A stretch of 44,515 bases of DNA from Candidatus Rifleibacteriota bacterium (GCA_016213885.1 JACQZM010000002.1:1-44515); one strand, 5' to 3'. Counted from the stretch's first letter, positions 8,004-16,306 are shown. Numbers and translations: made by a program. The notes: generated by a model not told the origin, from the sequence alone.

Positions 8004-8570
8004 TCACTTCGGCTCCAGGAGCTTCACCGAACCGAGGACCGACTCGAACACCGGCTGGTACCTGGCGAACGCCGCCGCGGGAGCCGAGAACGTGAGACAG
8101 ATGTAGTACTGCTTGAAGTGGGCCTTCCACTCCATCCGGCGGGTCGCCGGGTCCTTCGGGATCTCCACGATCAGGACGCCCTCGATGCCGTTCACGACCT
8201 TCATCTCGCACGAGGCGAGGCCGCCCTTCTTCACCTTGTCCCGCCCCTGGTCCAGCGCCGACTCGTTCAGGATGTGGAGCGTCTTGTCCGGAAGCTCCAT
8301 CGGCAGCACCTCGATGGTGAAGCCGCCCTTCTGGCCGCTCTTGTCGGCGTACGACCTGCCCTCGTCCTCCTCGACCCAGCCGGCCGGGGGGGCCAGCTCC
8401 AGCTTCGCCTTGTGCGCCTCGAACGTCACGACGTTGCCCGGGGCGATCGAGGCCGCCGGGGCGGCCGAAGTGGTGGCCGAGGCCGCGGGTGGCGCCACGG
8501 CCGACGGCGCGGTCGCCTGAGAGGCCGACGAGACGAACACCCAGATCAAGGCGATCACCAGCGGTTTCAC
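8004..8570 (-). CDS. Exported protein of unknown function
   Basis: Of two adjacent GTG codons, the one at 8570 is chosen because GGAAGGAG lies seven bases before it. The 188-residue product has a signal peptide, an Ala/Pro/Ser linker (about residues 20-45) and a compact domain starting near VVTFEAHKAKLELAPPAGWV. The phrase 'PPAGW' followed by a beta-rich domain ending in FESVLGSVKLLEPK resembles PsbP/DUF1795-like exported proteins, but I cannot confirm this. It follows the radical SAM gene by 64 bp on the same strand and may be co-transcribed with it. Confidence 0.6.
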   Translation of the reverse strand: MKPLVIALIWVFVSSASQATAPSAVAPPAASATTSAAPAASIAPGNVVTFEAHKAKLELAPPAGWVEEDEGRSYADKSGQKGGFTIEVLPMELPDKTLHILNESALDQGRDKVKKGGLASCEMKVVNGIEGVLIVEIPKDPATRRMEWKAHFKQYYICLTFSAPAAAFARYQPVFESVLGSVKLLEPK

Positions 8571-8634
8571 GGCCACACTCCTTCCGTCGGTGCGAGGTCT
8601 GACTCTCCGGTCGGTGGTCGGGGGACGGAAAGAG

Positions 8635-9756
8635 TCACGCCCAGACGCCGGGGATCTTCTCCTGGCAGCCCGGGCACGCCCCGTCCTTGATCTTGACCTC
8701 CCGGACCGCGAAGGCCGCCCGCGACACGATCTCCATCTTGCACCTGGGACAGTACGTGTTGGACGCCGGGTGGATCCCCACGTTGGCCAGGTAGACGAAC
8801 CGGAGACCCTCGGCCATGGCGATCTCGCGGCACTTCTCCAGCACCGCTATCGGGGTGGGAGAGAGCATCTTCAGCTTGTACTGCGGGAAGAACCGGGACA
8901 GGTGGAGCGGCGTGTCCGGGCCCAGCTCCCTGGCGATCCAGGCGGTCATCGCCTTCATCTCGTCGAGGTTGTCGTTGTAGCCGGGGACGACCAGGTTCAC
9001 CAGCTCGAGCCACACCTTGGTCTCCCGGGCCGCCTTGATCGCCGTGAGCACCGGCTTCAACGACTGGCCGCACACCTTCCTGTAGAACGTCTCGGTGAAC
9101 CCCTTGAGCGCCAGCGTGGCCGCGTCCACGGAGTTCATGAGCTCCTTGAACGGCTCCGGGTTGGCGAAGGCGGCGCTCGCCACCTGCAGCCGGTACCCCT
9201 GCGCCCTGGCCAGCTTGCTCACCTCGAGGCAGTACTCCTGGAACATGATCGGCTCGGTGTAGGTGAACATGATGCTCTGACAGTCGCCGGCCTTGACCTC
9301 CGGGAGCACCATCTCCGGCTTGAGGTCGATGTTCTCCGTCTCGATCGCCATCTTCTGCGACTGCTCCCAGTTCTGGCAGTAGAGGCAGCGGAAGTTGCAG
9401 CCGGAGGTGCCCATGGCGAACGCCTTGGTGCCGGGCAGGTAGTGGTACAGCGGCCCCTTCTCGATCGGGTCGATGCCGACCACGGAGGGGTTGCCGAACG
9501 CCATGTTGTAGCACTTGCCGCCGCGGTTCAGGCGGGCCCTGCAGAAGCACACCTCGCCGTCCGCCAGGATGCAGTTCATCGGACAGACGAAGCACTGGAT
9601 CTTCTTGCCGTCGAGCGGCTTCGACCACGTCACCGGAACGACCGGGACATCCGGCTCCTGGGCCATGAGGCGGGCCAGCTGCGGCGCCACCCCGAGAGAG
9701 ATCAGCCAGCTGGCGGCCTGCCGGCAGAACTCCCGGCGATCGAACTGGTGCCTCAT
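8635..9756 (-). CDS. AmmeMemoRadiSam-type radical SAM enzyme with Tat-like leader
   Basis: The 373-residue protein has the radical SAM cluster motif Cys120-x3-Cys124-x2-Cys127 (GCNFRCLYCQNW), preceded by a cysteine-rich segment (CFVCPMNC, CFCRARLNRGGKC) and followed by a C-terminal zinc ribbon (CPRC and CPGC). This order is that of the PflA-like AmmeMemoRadiSam radical SAM family, which usually occurs with AMMECR1 and Memo proteins; neither is in this window. The N-terminus DRREFCRQ followed by a moderately hydrophobic stretch resembles a twin-arginine signal, so export or membrane attachment is possible. The start ATG 9756 follows GAGGAGG. The reaction of this family is not established. Confidence 0.85.
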   Translation of the reverse strand: MRHQFDRREFCRQAASWLISLGVAPQLARLMAQEPDVPVVPVTWSKPLDGKKIQCFVCPMNCILADGEVCFCRARLNRGGKCYNMAFGNPSVVGIDPIEKGPLYHYLPGTKAFAMGTSGCNFRCLYCQNWEQSQKMAIETENIDLKPEMVLPEVKAGDCQSIMFTYTEPIMFQEYCLEVSKLARAQGYRLQVASAAFANPEPFKELMNSVDAATLALKGFTETFYRKVCGQSLKPVLTAIKAARETKVWLELVNLVVPGYNDNLDEMKAMTAWIARELGPDTPLHLSRFFPQYKLKMLSPTPIAVLEKCREIAMAEGLRFVYLANVGIHPASNTYCPRCKMEIVSRAAFAVREVKIKDGACPGCQEKIPGVWA

Positions 9757-9837
9757 CTCAAACGTGCCTCCTCGATCGGCTCGCTCTCCTCCTGGGGATG
9801 CTGGTGGGCCGGTCAGCCCCGGTCCGGCCTCGAGATC

Positions 9838-10842
9838 TCACTTGAGCGTCCCGACGGCACACCGGCCCTTGGTGCAGCTCTCCGCCACCGGTCCGGGTCC
9901 TTTCAGGAGATTCGACGAGCCGGTCTGGGCGGTCTGCGCCTGGAGCTTCTTGATCCGGTCGGCCACCACCGGCAGCAGGCGCACGTCCAGCAGGATCCTG
10001 CCCACCTTTCCGAGCCCACCCACAACGTCCAGGTCGTTCTCCACTCTCAGATTCTTGAGCCTGATATCCTGGATCTGGGGGTCCATCTCCTCGGCCATCT
10101 TGCCCACCCTGAGCGCGAACCGCACGTCCGGGAGCTTCCGGGCCTCCTCGACCACGTCGTCGCACCGCTTGACCAGGGCGGGCATCTCCTTGCGGCCCAC
10201 CAGGCCGAAGTCGCCCTCGACCCCCTGGATGAGCAGTGCCGAGTACTCGTTCTTTCTGGCCTGGAACTCGGCCTCGGGGAGCTTGCGGATCTCTTTCAGA
10301 AGCGCCACGTAGGCGAATCCGTTGCCGGCCTGACCGATCCGCTCCGGATCCTGCAGGTTGGGGGCCGGGACCATGCAATCCGCATGGCGGTCGACGAGCG
10401 AGCGCTGGGCCGGGGTGAGCACGATCCTGAGCTTCTCCTCCAGCGGCGCGAGCGACCTGAGATACGCGTTCTGGAGAAGCCTGTTGCCGTCGTCCAGCGC
10501 CTTGCACCGCTCGTACACGTCCGACGCCAGCGGCGTCCCGTCCCAGACGATCGACCTGAGCCGCTCGAACTCGGGGACGCAGATCGCCTCGTAACGCTTC
10601 TGCGCCACCAGGGCGACCTGGCGGGCGTCGTCCGCCTCGGTCAGGATCCGGCGGACCTTGGCGAGCTGGGACAGCGTCATTCCCAGCCCGTTGAGCAGGT
10701 TGATCTTGGTGACGAAGCTGCGCAGCTCGGTGATCGAGTCCGATTCGACGAACGGGTTCCCCGTGGGCATGGGCTGGCCCGCGGCCAGACCGGCCCAGGT
10801 CGCACCGATCACAGCCATCCCCACAGCACAGGTGCACCTCAT
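9838..10842 (-). CDS. Exported helical protein of unknown function (LTxxQ-like motif)
   Basis: The 334-residue product starts at ATG 10842, seven bases after AAGGAGG, with a short signal peptide ending near AAGQ. The remainder is predicted mainly helical and contains LTPAQRSLVDRH, similar to the LTxxQ motif of CpxP/Spy-like periplasmic chaperones and metal-resistance proteins, and an earlier MTLSQLAKVRRIL segment. The protein is longer than Spy (about 160 residues), so homology is uncertain. Cysteines are few and scattered. It is divergent from the HD hydrolase gene; a possible -10 box (TATACT, complement of 10918-10923) lies about 75 bp upstream of the start. Confidence 0.6.
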   Translation of the reverse strand: MRCTCAVGMAVIGATWAGLAAGQPMPTGNPFVESDSITELRSFVTKINLLNGLGMTLSQLAKVRRILTEADDARQVALVAQKRYEAICVPEFERLRSIVWDGTPLASDVYERCKALDDGNRLLQNAYLRSLAPLEEKLRIVLTPAQRSLVDRHADCMVPAPNLQDPERIGQAGNGFAYVALLKEIRKLPEAEFQARKNEYSALLIQGVEGDFGLVGRKEMPALVKRCDDVVEEARKLPDVRFALRVGKMAEEMDPQIQDIRLKNLRVENDLDVVGGLGKVGRILLDVRLLPVVADRIKKLQAQTAQTGSSNLLKGPGPVAESCTKGRCAVGTLK

Positions 10843-11017
10843 CGCCAGACCTCCTTGATCCGGCCTCTCGTTCCCGGGGCCCCGAGGGCCTCATGGTGCG
10901 ACCGGAACCCGTTCTCCAGTATACCCCGGATCTATAGACGACCGCGATCGCCGACAGGGTACACATCCATATGTGGCGAGGCGGATCGGTCACGGCGACC
11001 GGCGTGCCATGACAGTG

Positions 11018-11046
11018 TTGAAGCTTTACGCCCGACAAGGTATCCT
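11018..11046 (+). promoter_or_regulatory. Sigma70-type promoter of the HD hydrolase gene
   Basis: TTGAAG (11018-11023), an exact 17-nt spacer and TATCCT (11041-11046) lie 47 bp before the GTG start at 11093. Their position places any upstream in-frame start outside the transcript and supports the shorter protein. Confidence 0.5.
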
Positions 11047-11092
11047 GTGGGCCGCTCGCCGGGACGGTTCTGCCGATGGAAGAAGGGGCCGG

Positions 11093-11530
11093 GTGACCAA
11101 GCTCGAAGAGGCGATCCAGCTCGCCGTATCCGCCCACAAGGGGCAGAAGGACAAGGTGGGCGCTCCGTACATCCTCCATCCGCTGCGACTGATGTGTCGC
11201 GTGGAGGGAGAAGACGAGCAGATCGCCGCGGTCCTCCACGACGTGCTGGAGGACACGCCCGTGAGAATGGAAGATCTCGAGAAGGCGGGGTTCCCGGCGG
11301 CGGCTCTCGAGGCGCTGGAGCGCCTGACCCGGCGGCAGTCCGAGTCGTACGAGCAGTTCATCGACCGGGTCATGGGAAACCCGGTGGCGATCCGGGTCAA
11401 GATGGCCGACCTCGAGGACAACCTGAACGTCCAGCGTCTGCCGGAGGTCCGGGAGAGGGACCGGGAGCGCCTCAACCGTTACCTGGTGGCTCTGGGGCGG
11501 CTGAAAGAGGCGATCCGCCGGGGCCGGTGA
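11093..11530 (+). CDS. Stand-alone SpoT-type HD hydrolase (probable small alarmone hydrolase)
   Basis: The 145-residue protein starts at GTG 11093 after AAGAAGGGG. It consists only of the HD hydrolase domain of the RelA/SpoT family: AHKGQ (14-18), PYILHP with His29, the His49-Asp50 pair in VLHDVLEDT with the adjacent acidic pair Glu53-Asp54, and Asp106 in KMADLEDN. All metal ligands expected for Mn-dependent (p)ppGpp hydrolysis are present. No synthetase, TGS or ACT domain follows, as in Mesh1-type small alarmone hydrolases. It would remove the 3'-pyrophosphate of (p)ppGpp or a related nucleotide. The closest neighbour is cysE, 189 bp downstream on the same strand. Confidence 0.82.
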   Translation: MTKLEEAIQLAVSAHKGQKDKVGAPYILHPLRLMCRVEGEDEQIAAVLHDVLEDTPVRMEDLEKAGFPAAALEALERLTRRQSESYEQFIDRVMGNPVAIRVKMADLEDNLNVQRLPEVRERDRERLNRYLVALGRLKEAIRRGR

Positions 11531-11719
11531 GGAGCCGATCGAGCAGGGTGTCCCGTGGCCCGATCGCCTCGTCGAGGCCCTGGAGAACGGGGTTCGTGGG
11601 GCTTCCTCCGGAGGGCCAGGCGCCCCCCGGGCGGCGCCGCAGCGACCGGACCCCCGCGGCTCGACCACGTCCGCACGCCGTCCGCTGACGGGACCGGTCT
11701 CTGACCGAGGAGACGACGA

Positions 11720-12526
11720 ATGACCGAAACGGGAAACGACCCGATCTGGGAAGAGCTACGCCGGGAGGCACGGCTGGAGGCTGACCGGGAGCCGCTCCTG
11801 GCCAGCTTCATGCACGGCGCGATCATCCACCACGCCACCCTGGAGCACGCCCTGGCGGGCCATCTGGCCTGCAAGCTCGGCTCCGCGGGGCCGCTGCAAC
11901 CGACGCTTCTGATGGACCTGTTCCGGGAGGTGTTCGAGAGCGATCCGACGATCCGGGAGGCGATCCGCGCCGATCTCAAGGCGGTCAAGGAGAGGGACCC
12001 GGCGTGCCGCGGCTACTCGATCCCGTTCCTCTATTTCAAGGGGTTCCAGGCGCTGCAGTCGTACCGGGTGTCGAACTGGCTCTGGCAGGTGGGGAGAGTG
12101 GCGCTGGCGCTGGCGCTCCAGGGGCGGATCTCCGAGGTGTTCGCCGTGGACATCCACCCCGCGGCCCGGATCGGCAAGGGGATCCTCCTCGATCATGCCA
12201 CCAGCATCGTCATCGGTGAGACCGCCGTGGTCAAGGACAACGTCTCCATGCTCCACGAGGTCACCCTGGGCGGAACGGGCAAGGAGACCGGCGACCGGCA
12301 CCCCAAGGTCGGCGAGGGCGTGCTCATCGGCGCCGGCGCCAAGATCCTGGGCAACATCAGGATCGGGGACGGGTCCAAGATCGGGGCGGGCTCCGTGGTC
12401 GTGGACGACATCCCACCGCACTCCACGGCGGTCGGGGTGCCTGCCCGGGTCGTGGGGCGCTCGGCGGTGGATCAGCCCGCCCTGGAGATGGATCAGAGGA
12501 TCCAGGCACCGGGTATGGACAGGTGA
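11720..12526 (+). CDS. cysE: Serine O-acetyltransferase
   Basis: The 268-residue product has the two-part structure of CysE: a helical N-terminal domain (about 1-135) and a left-handed beta-helix of hexapeptide repeats (from IHPAARIGKGILLDHATS to GDGSKIGAGSVVVDDIP). Signature segments AVDIHPAARIG, TLGGTGKETGDRHPKVG and GVPARVVG are intact. It transfers acetyl from acetyl-CoA to serine, giving O-acetylserine for cysteine synthesis. The start ATG follows GAGGAGA. No cysK lies beside it. A cysteine supply would fit the many iron-sulfur proteins nearby, which is only inference. Confidence 0.93.
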   Translation: MTETGNDPIWEELRREARLEADREPLLASFMHGAIIHHATLEHALAGHLACKLGSAGPLQPTLLMDLFREVFESDPTIREAIRADLKAVKERDPACRGYSIPFLYFKGFQALQSYRVSNWLWQVGRVALALALQGRISEVFAVDIHPAARIGKGILLDHATSIVIGETAVVKDNVSMLHEVTLGGTGKETGDRHPKVGEGVLIGAGAKILGNIRIGDGSKIGAGSVVVDDIPPHSTAVGVPARVVGRSAVDQPALEMDQRIQAPGMDR

Positions 12527-12609
12527 ACCGACCGCGGGGCCAGGTGGCGATCACGATCGACCGGGCGCCGCCTCGCCTCGTGACATCACTCTCGTGACAT
12601 CTATAGTGG

Positions 12610-12668
12610 AAGGAATCCGGTTGGAGTCGCGCTCGGGGCGCGAAGCGGATCCGGCGAGGCGCCGGATC
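12610..12668 (+). repeat. Two-hairpin leader element, conserved copy 2
   Basis: The element consists of box GGAATCCGGTTGGA (12612-12625), hairpin 1 TCGCGC/GCGCGA (12627-12643, loop TCGGG) and hairpin 2 GATCCGGCG/CGCCGGATC (12648-12668, loop AGG). It ends 20 bases before the next start codon, with AAAGGGG between. Its order, spacing and orientation to the gene equal those of copy 1 at 2615-2677. Confidence 0.65.
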
Positions 12669-12688
12669 ATCGAAAGGGGACCAGGTCA

Positions 12689-14008
12689 ATGACAGCATCG
12701 GACAAGAAGAACGTGATCATCATGGGCGCCGCGGGGCGGGACTTCCACGATTTCAACGTGTTCTGGCGCCATCAGAAGCATTACCGGGTCGTGGCGTTCA
12801 CCGCGGCCCAGATCCCGGACATCGAGGGTCGAGTCTACCCGAAGGAGCTCGCCGGACCGGATTACCCCAACGGCGTGCCGATCGAGGCCGAGGGCCGGAT
12901 CGTGGAGTTGATCAAGCAGCACGACGTGAAAGAGGTGGCGCTGGCCTACTCGGACCTGAGCCACATGGACGTGATGCACAAGGCGGCCATCGTCAACGCC
13001 GCCGGCGCCGACTTCCGGCTCATGGGCTGGGCTCAGACCATGCTCACCTCCAAGAAGCCCGTGATCGCCATCTGCGCCGTCCGCACCGGGTGCGGCAAGA
13101 GCCAGACCACCCGGAAGGTGTGCGAGTACCTGAAGAAGCTGGGCAAGCGGGTGGCGGTGGTGCGTCATCCCATGCCGTACGGCGACCTCATGCAGCAGGT
13201 CTGCCAGCGGTTCGCGAGCCTCCAGGACATGGACCTGCACAAGTGCACCATCGAGGAGCGGGAAGAGTACGAACCGCACATCGTGGCCGGCAACATCCTG
13301 TTCGCCGGCGTGGACTACGGGCGGATCCTCCAGCAGGCCGAGGCGGAGGCGGACGTGATCGTCTGGGACGGCGGCAACAACGACCTGCCGTTCTACAAGC
13401 CGTCGCTCTTCATCTGCGTCACGGACCCGCACCGGGCCGGGCACGAGCTGGCGTACTACCCCGGCGAGACCAACCTCAGGATGGCTGACCTGGTGGTCAT
13501 CAACAAGGTGGACACGGCGGCGTTCGACGCGGTGAGCAAGGTGGAAGCCAACATCAAGGCGGTCAACCCCGACGCGGTGATCCTGAAGGCGGAGTCGCCG
13601 GTGACCGTCGCGGATCCGGCCGCGATCAAGGGCAAGACCGTGCTGGTCGTGGAGGACGGTCCCACCCTGACCCATGGCGAGATGCGCTACGGAGCGGGCC
13701 ATGTGGCCGCCAAGGCCGCGGGGGCCCGGGAGATCGTGGACCCTCGGCCGTTCGCCGTCGGGTCGATCAAGAAGACCTTCGAGAAGTACACCCATCTGAA
13801 GGACGTCCTGCCGGCCATGGGCTACGGGAAGAAGCAGATGGAAGAGCTGGGCGAGACGATCAACGCCACGCCATGCGAGGTCGTCCTCATCGGCACGCCC
13901 ATCGACCTGGGGCGTCTTCTGAAGATCAACAAGCCGGCGGTGCGCGTCACCTACGACCTGCGAGAGAAGGAGCCGGTTCTGGCCACGATGATCGAGAAGG
14001 CGATCTAG
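12689..14008 (+). CDS. COG2403-type GTPase (annotated elsewhere as cyclic 2,3-diphosphoglycerate synthetase-like)
   Basis: The 439-residue protein begins with a Rossmann-like segment ([20 protein letters not shown]), followed by a P-loop-like motif ending in GCGKSQTT (residues 134-141) and by NKVD, the guanine-specificity signature. This is the family of archaeal cyclic 2,3-diphosphoglycerate synthetase and bacterial 'predicted GTPases' of unknown role. The bacterial members are not shown to make cyclic diphosphoglycerate. The ATG follows AAAGGGGACCAGGTCA, directly after the hairpin element. The aminotransferase gene starts 26 bp after its stop, so the two are very probably one operon, pointing to a role in ornithine/arginine or related nitrogen metabolism. 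Confidence 0.78.
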   Translation: MTASDKKNVIIMGAAGRDFHDFNVFWRHQKHYRVVAFTAAQIPDIEGRVYPKELAGPDYPNGVPIEAEGRIVELIKQHDVKEVALAYSDLSHMDVMHKAAIVNAAGADFRLMGWAQTMLTSKKPVIAICAVRTGCGKSQTTRKVCEYLKKLGKRVAVVRHPMPYGDLMQQVCQRFASLQDMDLHKCTIEEREEYEPHIVAGNILFAGVDYGRILQQAEAEADVIVWDGGNNDLPFYKPSLFICVTDPHRAGHELAYYPGETNLRMADLVVINKVDTAAFDAVSKVEANIKAVNPDAVILKAESPVTVADPAAIKGKTVLVVEDGPTLTHGEMRYGAGHVAAKAAGAREIVDPRPFAVGSIKKTFEKYTHLKDVLPAMGYGKKQMEELGETINATPCEVVLIGTPIDLGRLLKINKPAVRVTYDLREKEPVLATMIEKAI

Positions 14009-14034
14009 CCGGTCCGTTCGGCGGGAGGGGAGAG

Positions 14035-15255
14035 ATGACCAAACGAGAGGGTTCGGGTCGGACAGAGAGCGGCCGGCTCATCCAGCTGGCCGAGAGCTAC
14101 GGCGCCCACAACTACCACCCGCTGCCGGTGGTCGTCTCGAGCGCCCAGGGCGTGTGGGTCACCGATGCCGACGGCAAGCGGTACATGGACATGCTCAGCG
14201 CCTACTCGGCGCTCAACCAGGGCCACGGACACCCCAGGATCGTCGAGGCGCTGGTGGAGCAGGCCCGGAAGGTGACGCTCACGTCCCGGGCGTTCCACAA
14301 CGACCAGATCGGACCGTTTCTGAAAGAGGTCTGCGAGCTCTCGGGCTTCGACATGGGGCTGCCCATGAACAGCGGAGCCGAGGCGGTGGAGACCGCGATC
14401 AAGACGGTCCGGAAGTGGGGCTGCCTCGTGAAGAAGCTACCCCAGGACGCCGCCGAGATCGTCGTCTGCTCGAACAACTTCCACGGGCGCACCACGACGG
14501 TGGTGAGCTTCTCCACCGACGAGCAGTATCGCCGGGACTTCGGGCCGCTCACTCCGGGGTTCGTCACGGTGGGGTACGGCGACGCCGACGCGCTGGAGCG
14601 AGCCATCACCGGGAGCACCGTGGCGTTCCTGGTGGAGCCGATCCAGGCCGAGGCGGGGATCCTGATGCCCCCTCGGGGCTACTTCAAGCGGGTCCGGGAG
14701 CTCTGCGACAGGCACGGTGTCCTGCTGGTGCTCGACGAGATCCAGACCGGTCTGGGACGGACCGGCCGGATGTTCGCGTTCGAGCACGAGGGGATCCGGC
14801 CCGACGTGCTGATCCTGGGCAAGGCGCTGGGCGGCGGGGTCGTGCCGATCTCGGTGGTGCTGGCGTCCAGGGAGATCATGGGGCTCTTCAAGCCCGGTGA
14901 CCACGGCAGCACCTTCGGCGGCAACCCGCTGGCCTGCGCGGTGGCGCGCGCCGCGATGAGGGTGCTCGTCGACGAGAACCTGGCCCGGAAGGCCGACGAG
15001 TCGGGGCGCTACCTGATGGACAAGCTCGGGTCGCTCGGGAGCCCCAGGATCCAGGAGGTCCGCGGCAGGGGCCTGCTGGTCGGGATCGAGCTCAAGCGCT
15101 CCCTGGGCGGCGCGCGGCCGTTCTGCGAGAGGCTCATGGCCGACGGGCTCCTCTGCAAGGAGACCCACGAGCACGTCATCCGTCTGGCGCCACCGTTGAC
15201 GATCCAGAGGAGCGAGCTCGACTGGGCGCTGGAGCGGCTGGCCAAAGTGCTCTAG
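14035..15255 (+). CDS. rocD: Class III aminotransferase, probable ornithine aminotransferase
   Basis: The 406-residue product starts at ATG 14035 after GGGAGGGGAGAG. It has the fold-type I features of class III PLP aminotransferases: [41 protein letters not shown] with the PLP-ring aspartate, and the Schiff-base lysine in [10 protein letters not shown], plus [11 protein letters not shown]. Whole-length similarity to ornithine-oxo-acid aminotransferases ([10 protein letters not shown] start) suggests conversion of ornithine and 2-oxoglutarate to glutamate semialdehyde and glutamate; acetylornithine or 4-aminobutyrate as substrates cannot be excluded. Its last 12 bases including the stop (AAAGTGCTCTAG, 15244-15255) are repeated at once (15256-15267). 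Confidence 0.85.
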   Translation: MTKREGSGRTESGRLIQLAESYGAHNYHPLPVVVSSAQGVWVTDADGKRYMDMLSAYSALNQGHGHPRIVEALVEQARKVTLTSRAFHNDQIGPFLKEVCELSGFDMGLPMNSGAEAVETAIKTVRKWGCLVKKLPQDAAEIVVCSNNFHGRTTTVVSFSTDEQYRRDFGPLTPGFVTVGYGDADALERAITGSTVAFLVEPIQAEAGILMPPRGYFKRVRELCDRHGVLLVLDEIQTGLGRTGRMFAFEHEGIRPDVLILGKALGGGVVPISVVLASREIMGLFKPGDHGSTFGGNPLACAVARAAMRVLVDENLARKADESGRYLMDKLGSLGSPRIQEVRGRGLLVGIELKRSLGGARPFCERLMADGLLCKETHEHVIRLAPPLTIQRSELDWALERLAKVL

Positions 15256-15260
15256 AAAGT

Positions 15261-15540
15261 GCTCTAGACCCAATACCCATGAAATACCGGGAAAGACCGC
15301 CAGATTGCGGGGACCAGGGAGCGAAGCGACCGGTCGAGGCCGGCTCCGCTGGCCTCGAGGTGGGGGTGTGGGGCGCAGCCCCACGTCCAATGATAGCCTT
15401 GCCGGCCCAGGGAGCGAAGCGACCGGTCGAGGCCGGCTCCGCTGGCCTCGAGGTGGGGGTGTGGGGCGCAGCCCCACGTCCAATGATAGCCTTGCCGGCA
15501 GCCACCCTCTCGCTAATTCAGGGGGTTTGGCTCTAGACCC
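15261..15540. mobile_element. Insertion-like segment flanked by 11-bp direct repeats
   Basis: GCTCTAGACCC occurs at 15261-15271 and again at 15530-15540, like a target-site duplication. Between them lie 258 bp with two identical 93-bp units and no gene. The stop of the Crp/Fnr gene lies in the right repeat; the left repeat is part of a duplicated end of the aminotransferase gene. Removing the insert would make the two convergent genes share one CTAG as both stop codons. No transposase is encoded, so any movement would depend on another locus. Confidence 0.4.
15314..15499 (+). repeat. Two identical 93-bp tandem units
   Basis: Units at 15314-15406 and 15407-15499 are identical base for base. 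Each holds a stem TCGAGGCC/GGCCTCGA (9-nt loop), a stem GTGGGGC/GCCCCAC with loop GCA, and GGAGCGAAGCGACC. The lack of any difference indicates recent duplication or homogenisation. Two contiguous units without spacers are not a CRISPR array. Confidence 0.9.
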
Positions 15541-16216
15541 TGGGAAAGAAGCCCTCGGCGACCTCTCGCATCCGCTCCGGGCTCTTGATGACGATCCGCT
15601 GGCCGGTGGGCTCCTCGATGAGCCCATCTTCCCTGAGCTGTCTGAGGGTCCTCGAGAGGGTCTCGCTGGTCAGGTTGAGGTGGCTCGCGATGTCCTTCTT
15701 CTGGCTGGGCAGCTCGATCGTGGTCCGTCCCTCGGAGACCTGGTCCAGAAGCCAGTGGGCCACGCGGCCCGCGGCGTCCCTGAGCACGATGCCCTCCAGG
15801 AGCCCCACCAGGTGGCGCACCCAGAACGCCATGCTGCCGAGCACCTGGAGGCACAGCTCGTGGTCCGATCGGAGCGTCGCCCTGAGCGCGCCCGACGGCA
15901 GGAGCAGGCAGGTGGTCTTCCGGTTCGCATCGGCGAACGCCGGCGCCGGGAAGTCGCCCAGCACCGCCACCTCGCCGAACGTCATCCCCGGACCGGCCAG
16001 GTGCAAGACGTGCTCCTTGCCGCTGGGCCCCAGCTGATAGACCCGGACCAGGCCGGTCGCCACGATGAACAGGCCCGCCGGGTCGTCTCCCTGGCGGAAG
16101 ATCACCTGCCCCCTGGCGAACGTGCGGGCCTCGGCGAGCGAGGCCAGCCGTTCCCGCCGCTGGGCGTCGAGACGCAAGAAGAAGCCACAGCCGCTGATGA
16201 TTCTCTCTGCGTTCAT
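15533..16216 (-). CDS. Crp/Fnr-family regulator, probable regulator of hcp
   Basis: The 227-residue protein starts at ATG 16216, with GGGAGGGG 11 bases upstream. It has a cyclic-nucleotide-like sensor domain (residues 20-110, motif ARGQVIFRQGDDPAGLFIVATG), a dimer helix, and a C-terminal winged helix whose recognition helix is SETLSRTLRQL. Glu185, Ser188 and Arg189 form the E-x-x-S-R pattern with which FNR reads TTGAT half-sites. Only cysteines 10, 103 and 122 are present, so an FNR-type four-cysteine iron-sulfur cluster is unlikely; a haem/NO mode as in DNR or HcpR is more plausible. A perfect TTGAT-N4-ATCAA site lies in the divergent promoter region. I infer control of the ferredoxin-hcp operon and of itself. 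Confidence 0.88.
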   Translation of the reverse strand: MNAERIISGCGFFLRLDAQRRERLASLAEARTFARGQVIFRQGDDPAGLFIVATGLVRVYQLGPSGKEHVLHLAGPGMTFGEVAVLGDFPAPAFADANRKTTCLLLPSGALRATLRSDHELCLQVLGSMAFWVRHLVGLLEGIVLRDAAGRVAHWLLDQVSEGRTTIELPSQKKDIASHLNLTSETLSRTLRQLREDGLIEEPTGQRIVIKSPERMREVAEGFFPRV

Positions 16217-16264
16217 CGAGGTCCAACCCCTCCCATCGAAGAAAAAGAAGAAAAGTCGTTCCGG

Positions 16265-16306
16265 TTGATCTGGATCAAGGCTCGATCGACCCGTTTCGGC
16301 GATTAT
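16265..16306 (+). promoter_or_regulatory. FNR-type operator and -10 box of the ferredoxin-hcp operon
   Basis: TTGATCTGGATCAA (16265-16278) is a perfect FNR/DNR-type palindrome. Its centre is 16271.5; a class II activator site at -41.5 predicts transcription from 16313, and GATTAT lies at 16301-16306, exactly -12 to -7. The same site is 49 bp upstream of the regulator's start on the other strand, so it can serve autoregulation. Confidence 0.75.

Noticed and set aside
15314..15499. CRISPR array
   Set aside because: Two contiguous 93-bp units without variable spacers, and no cas genes.
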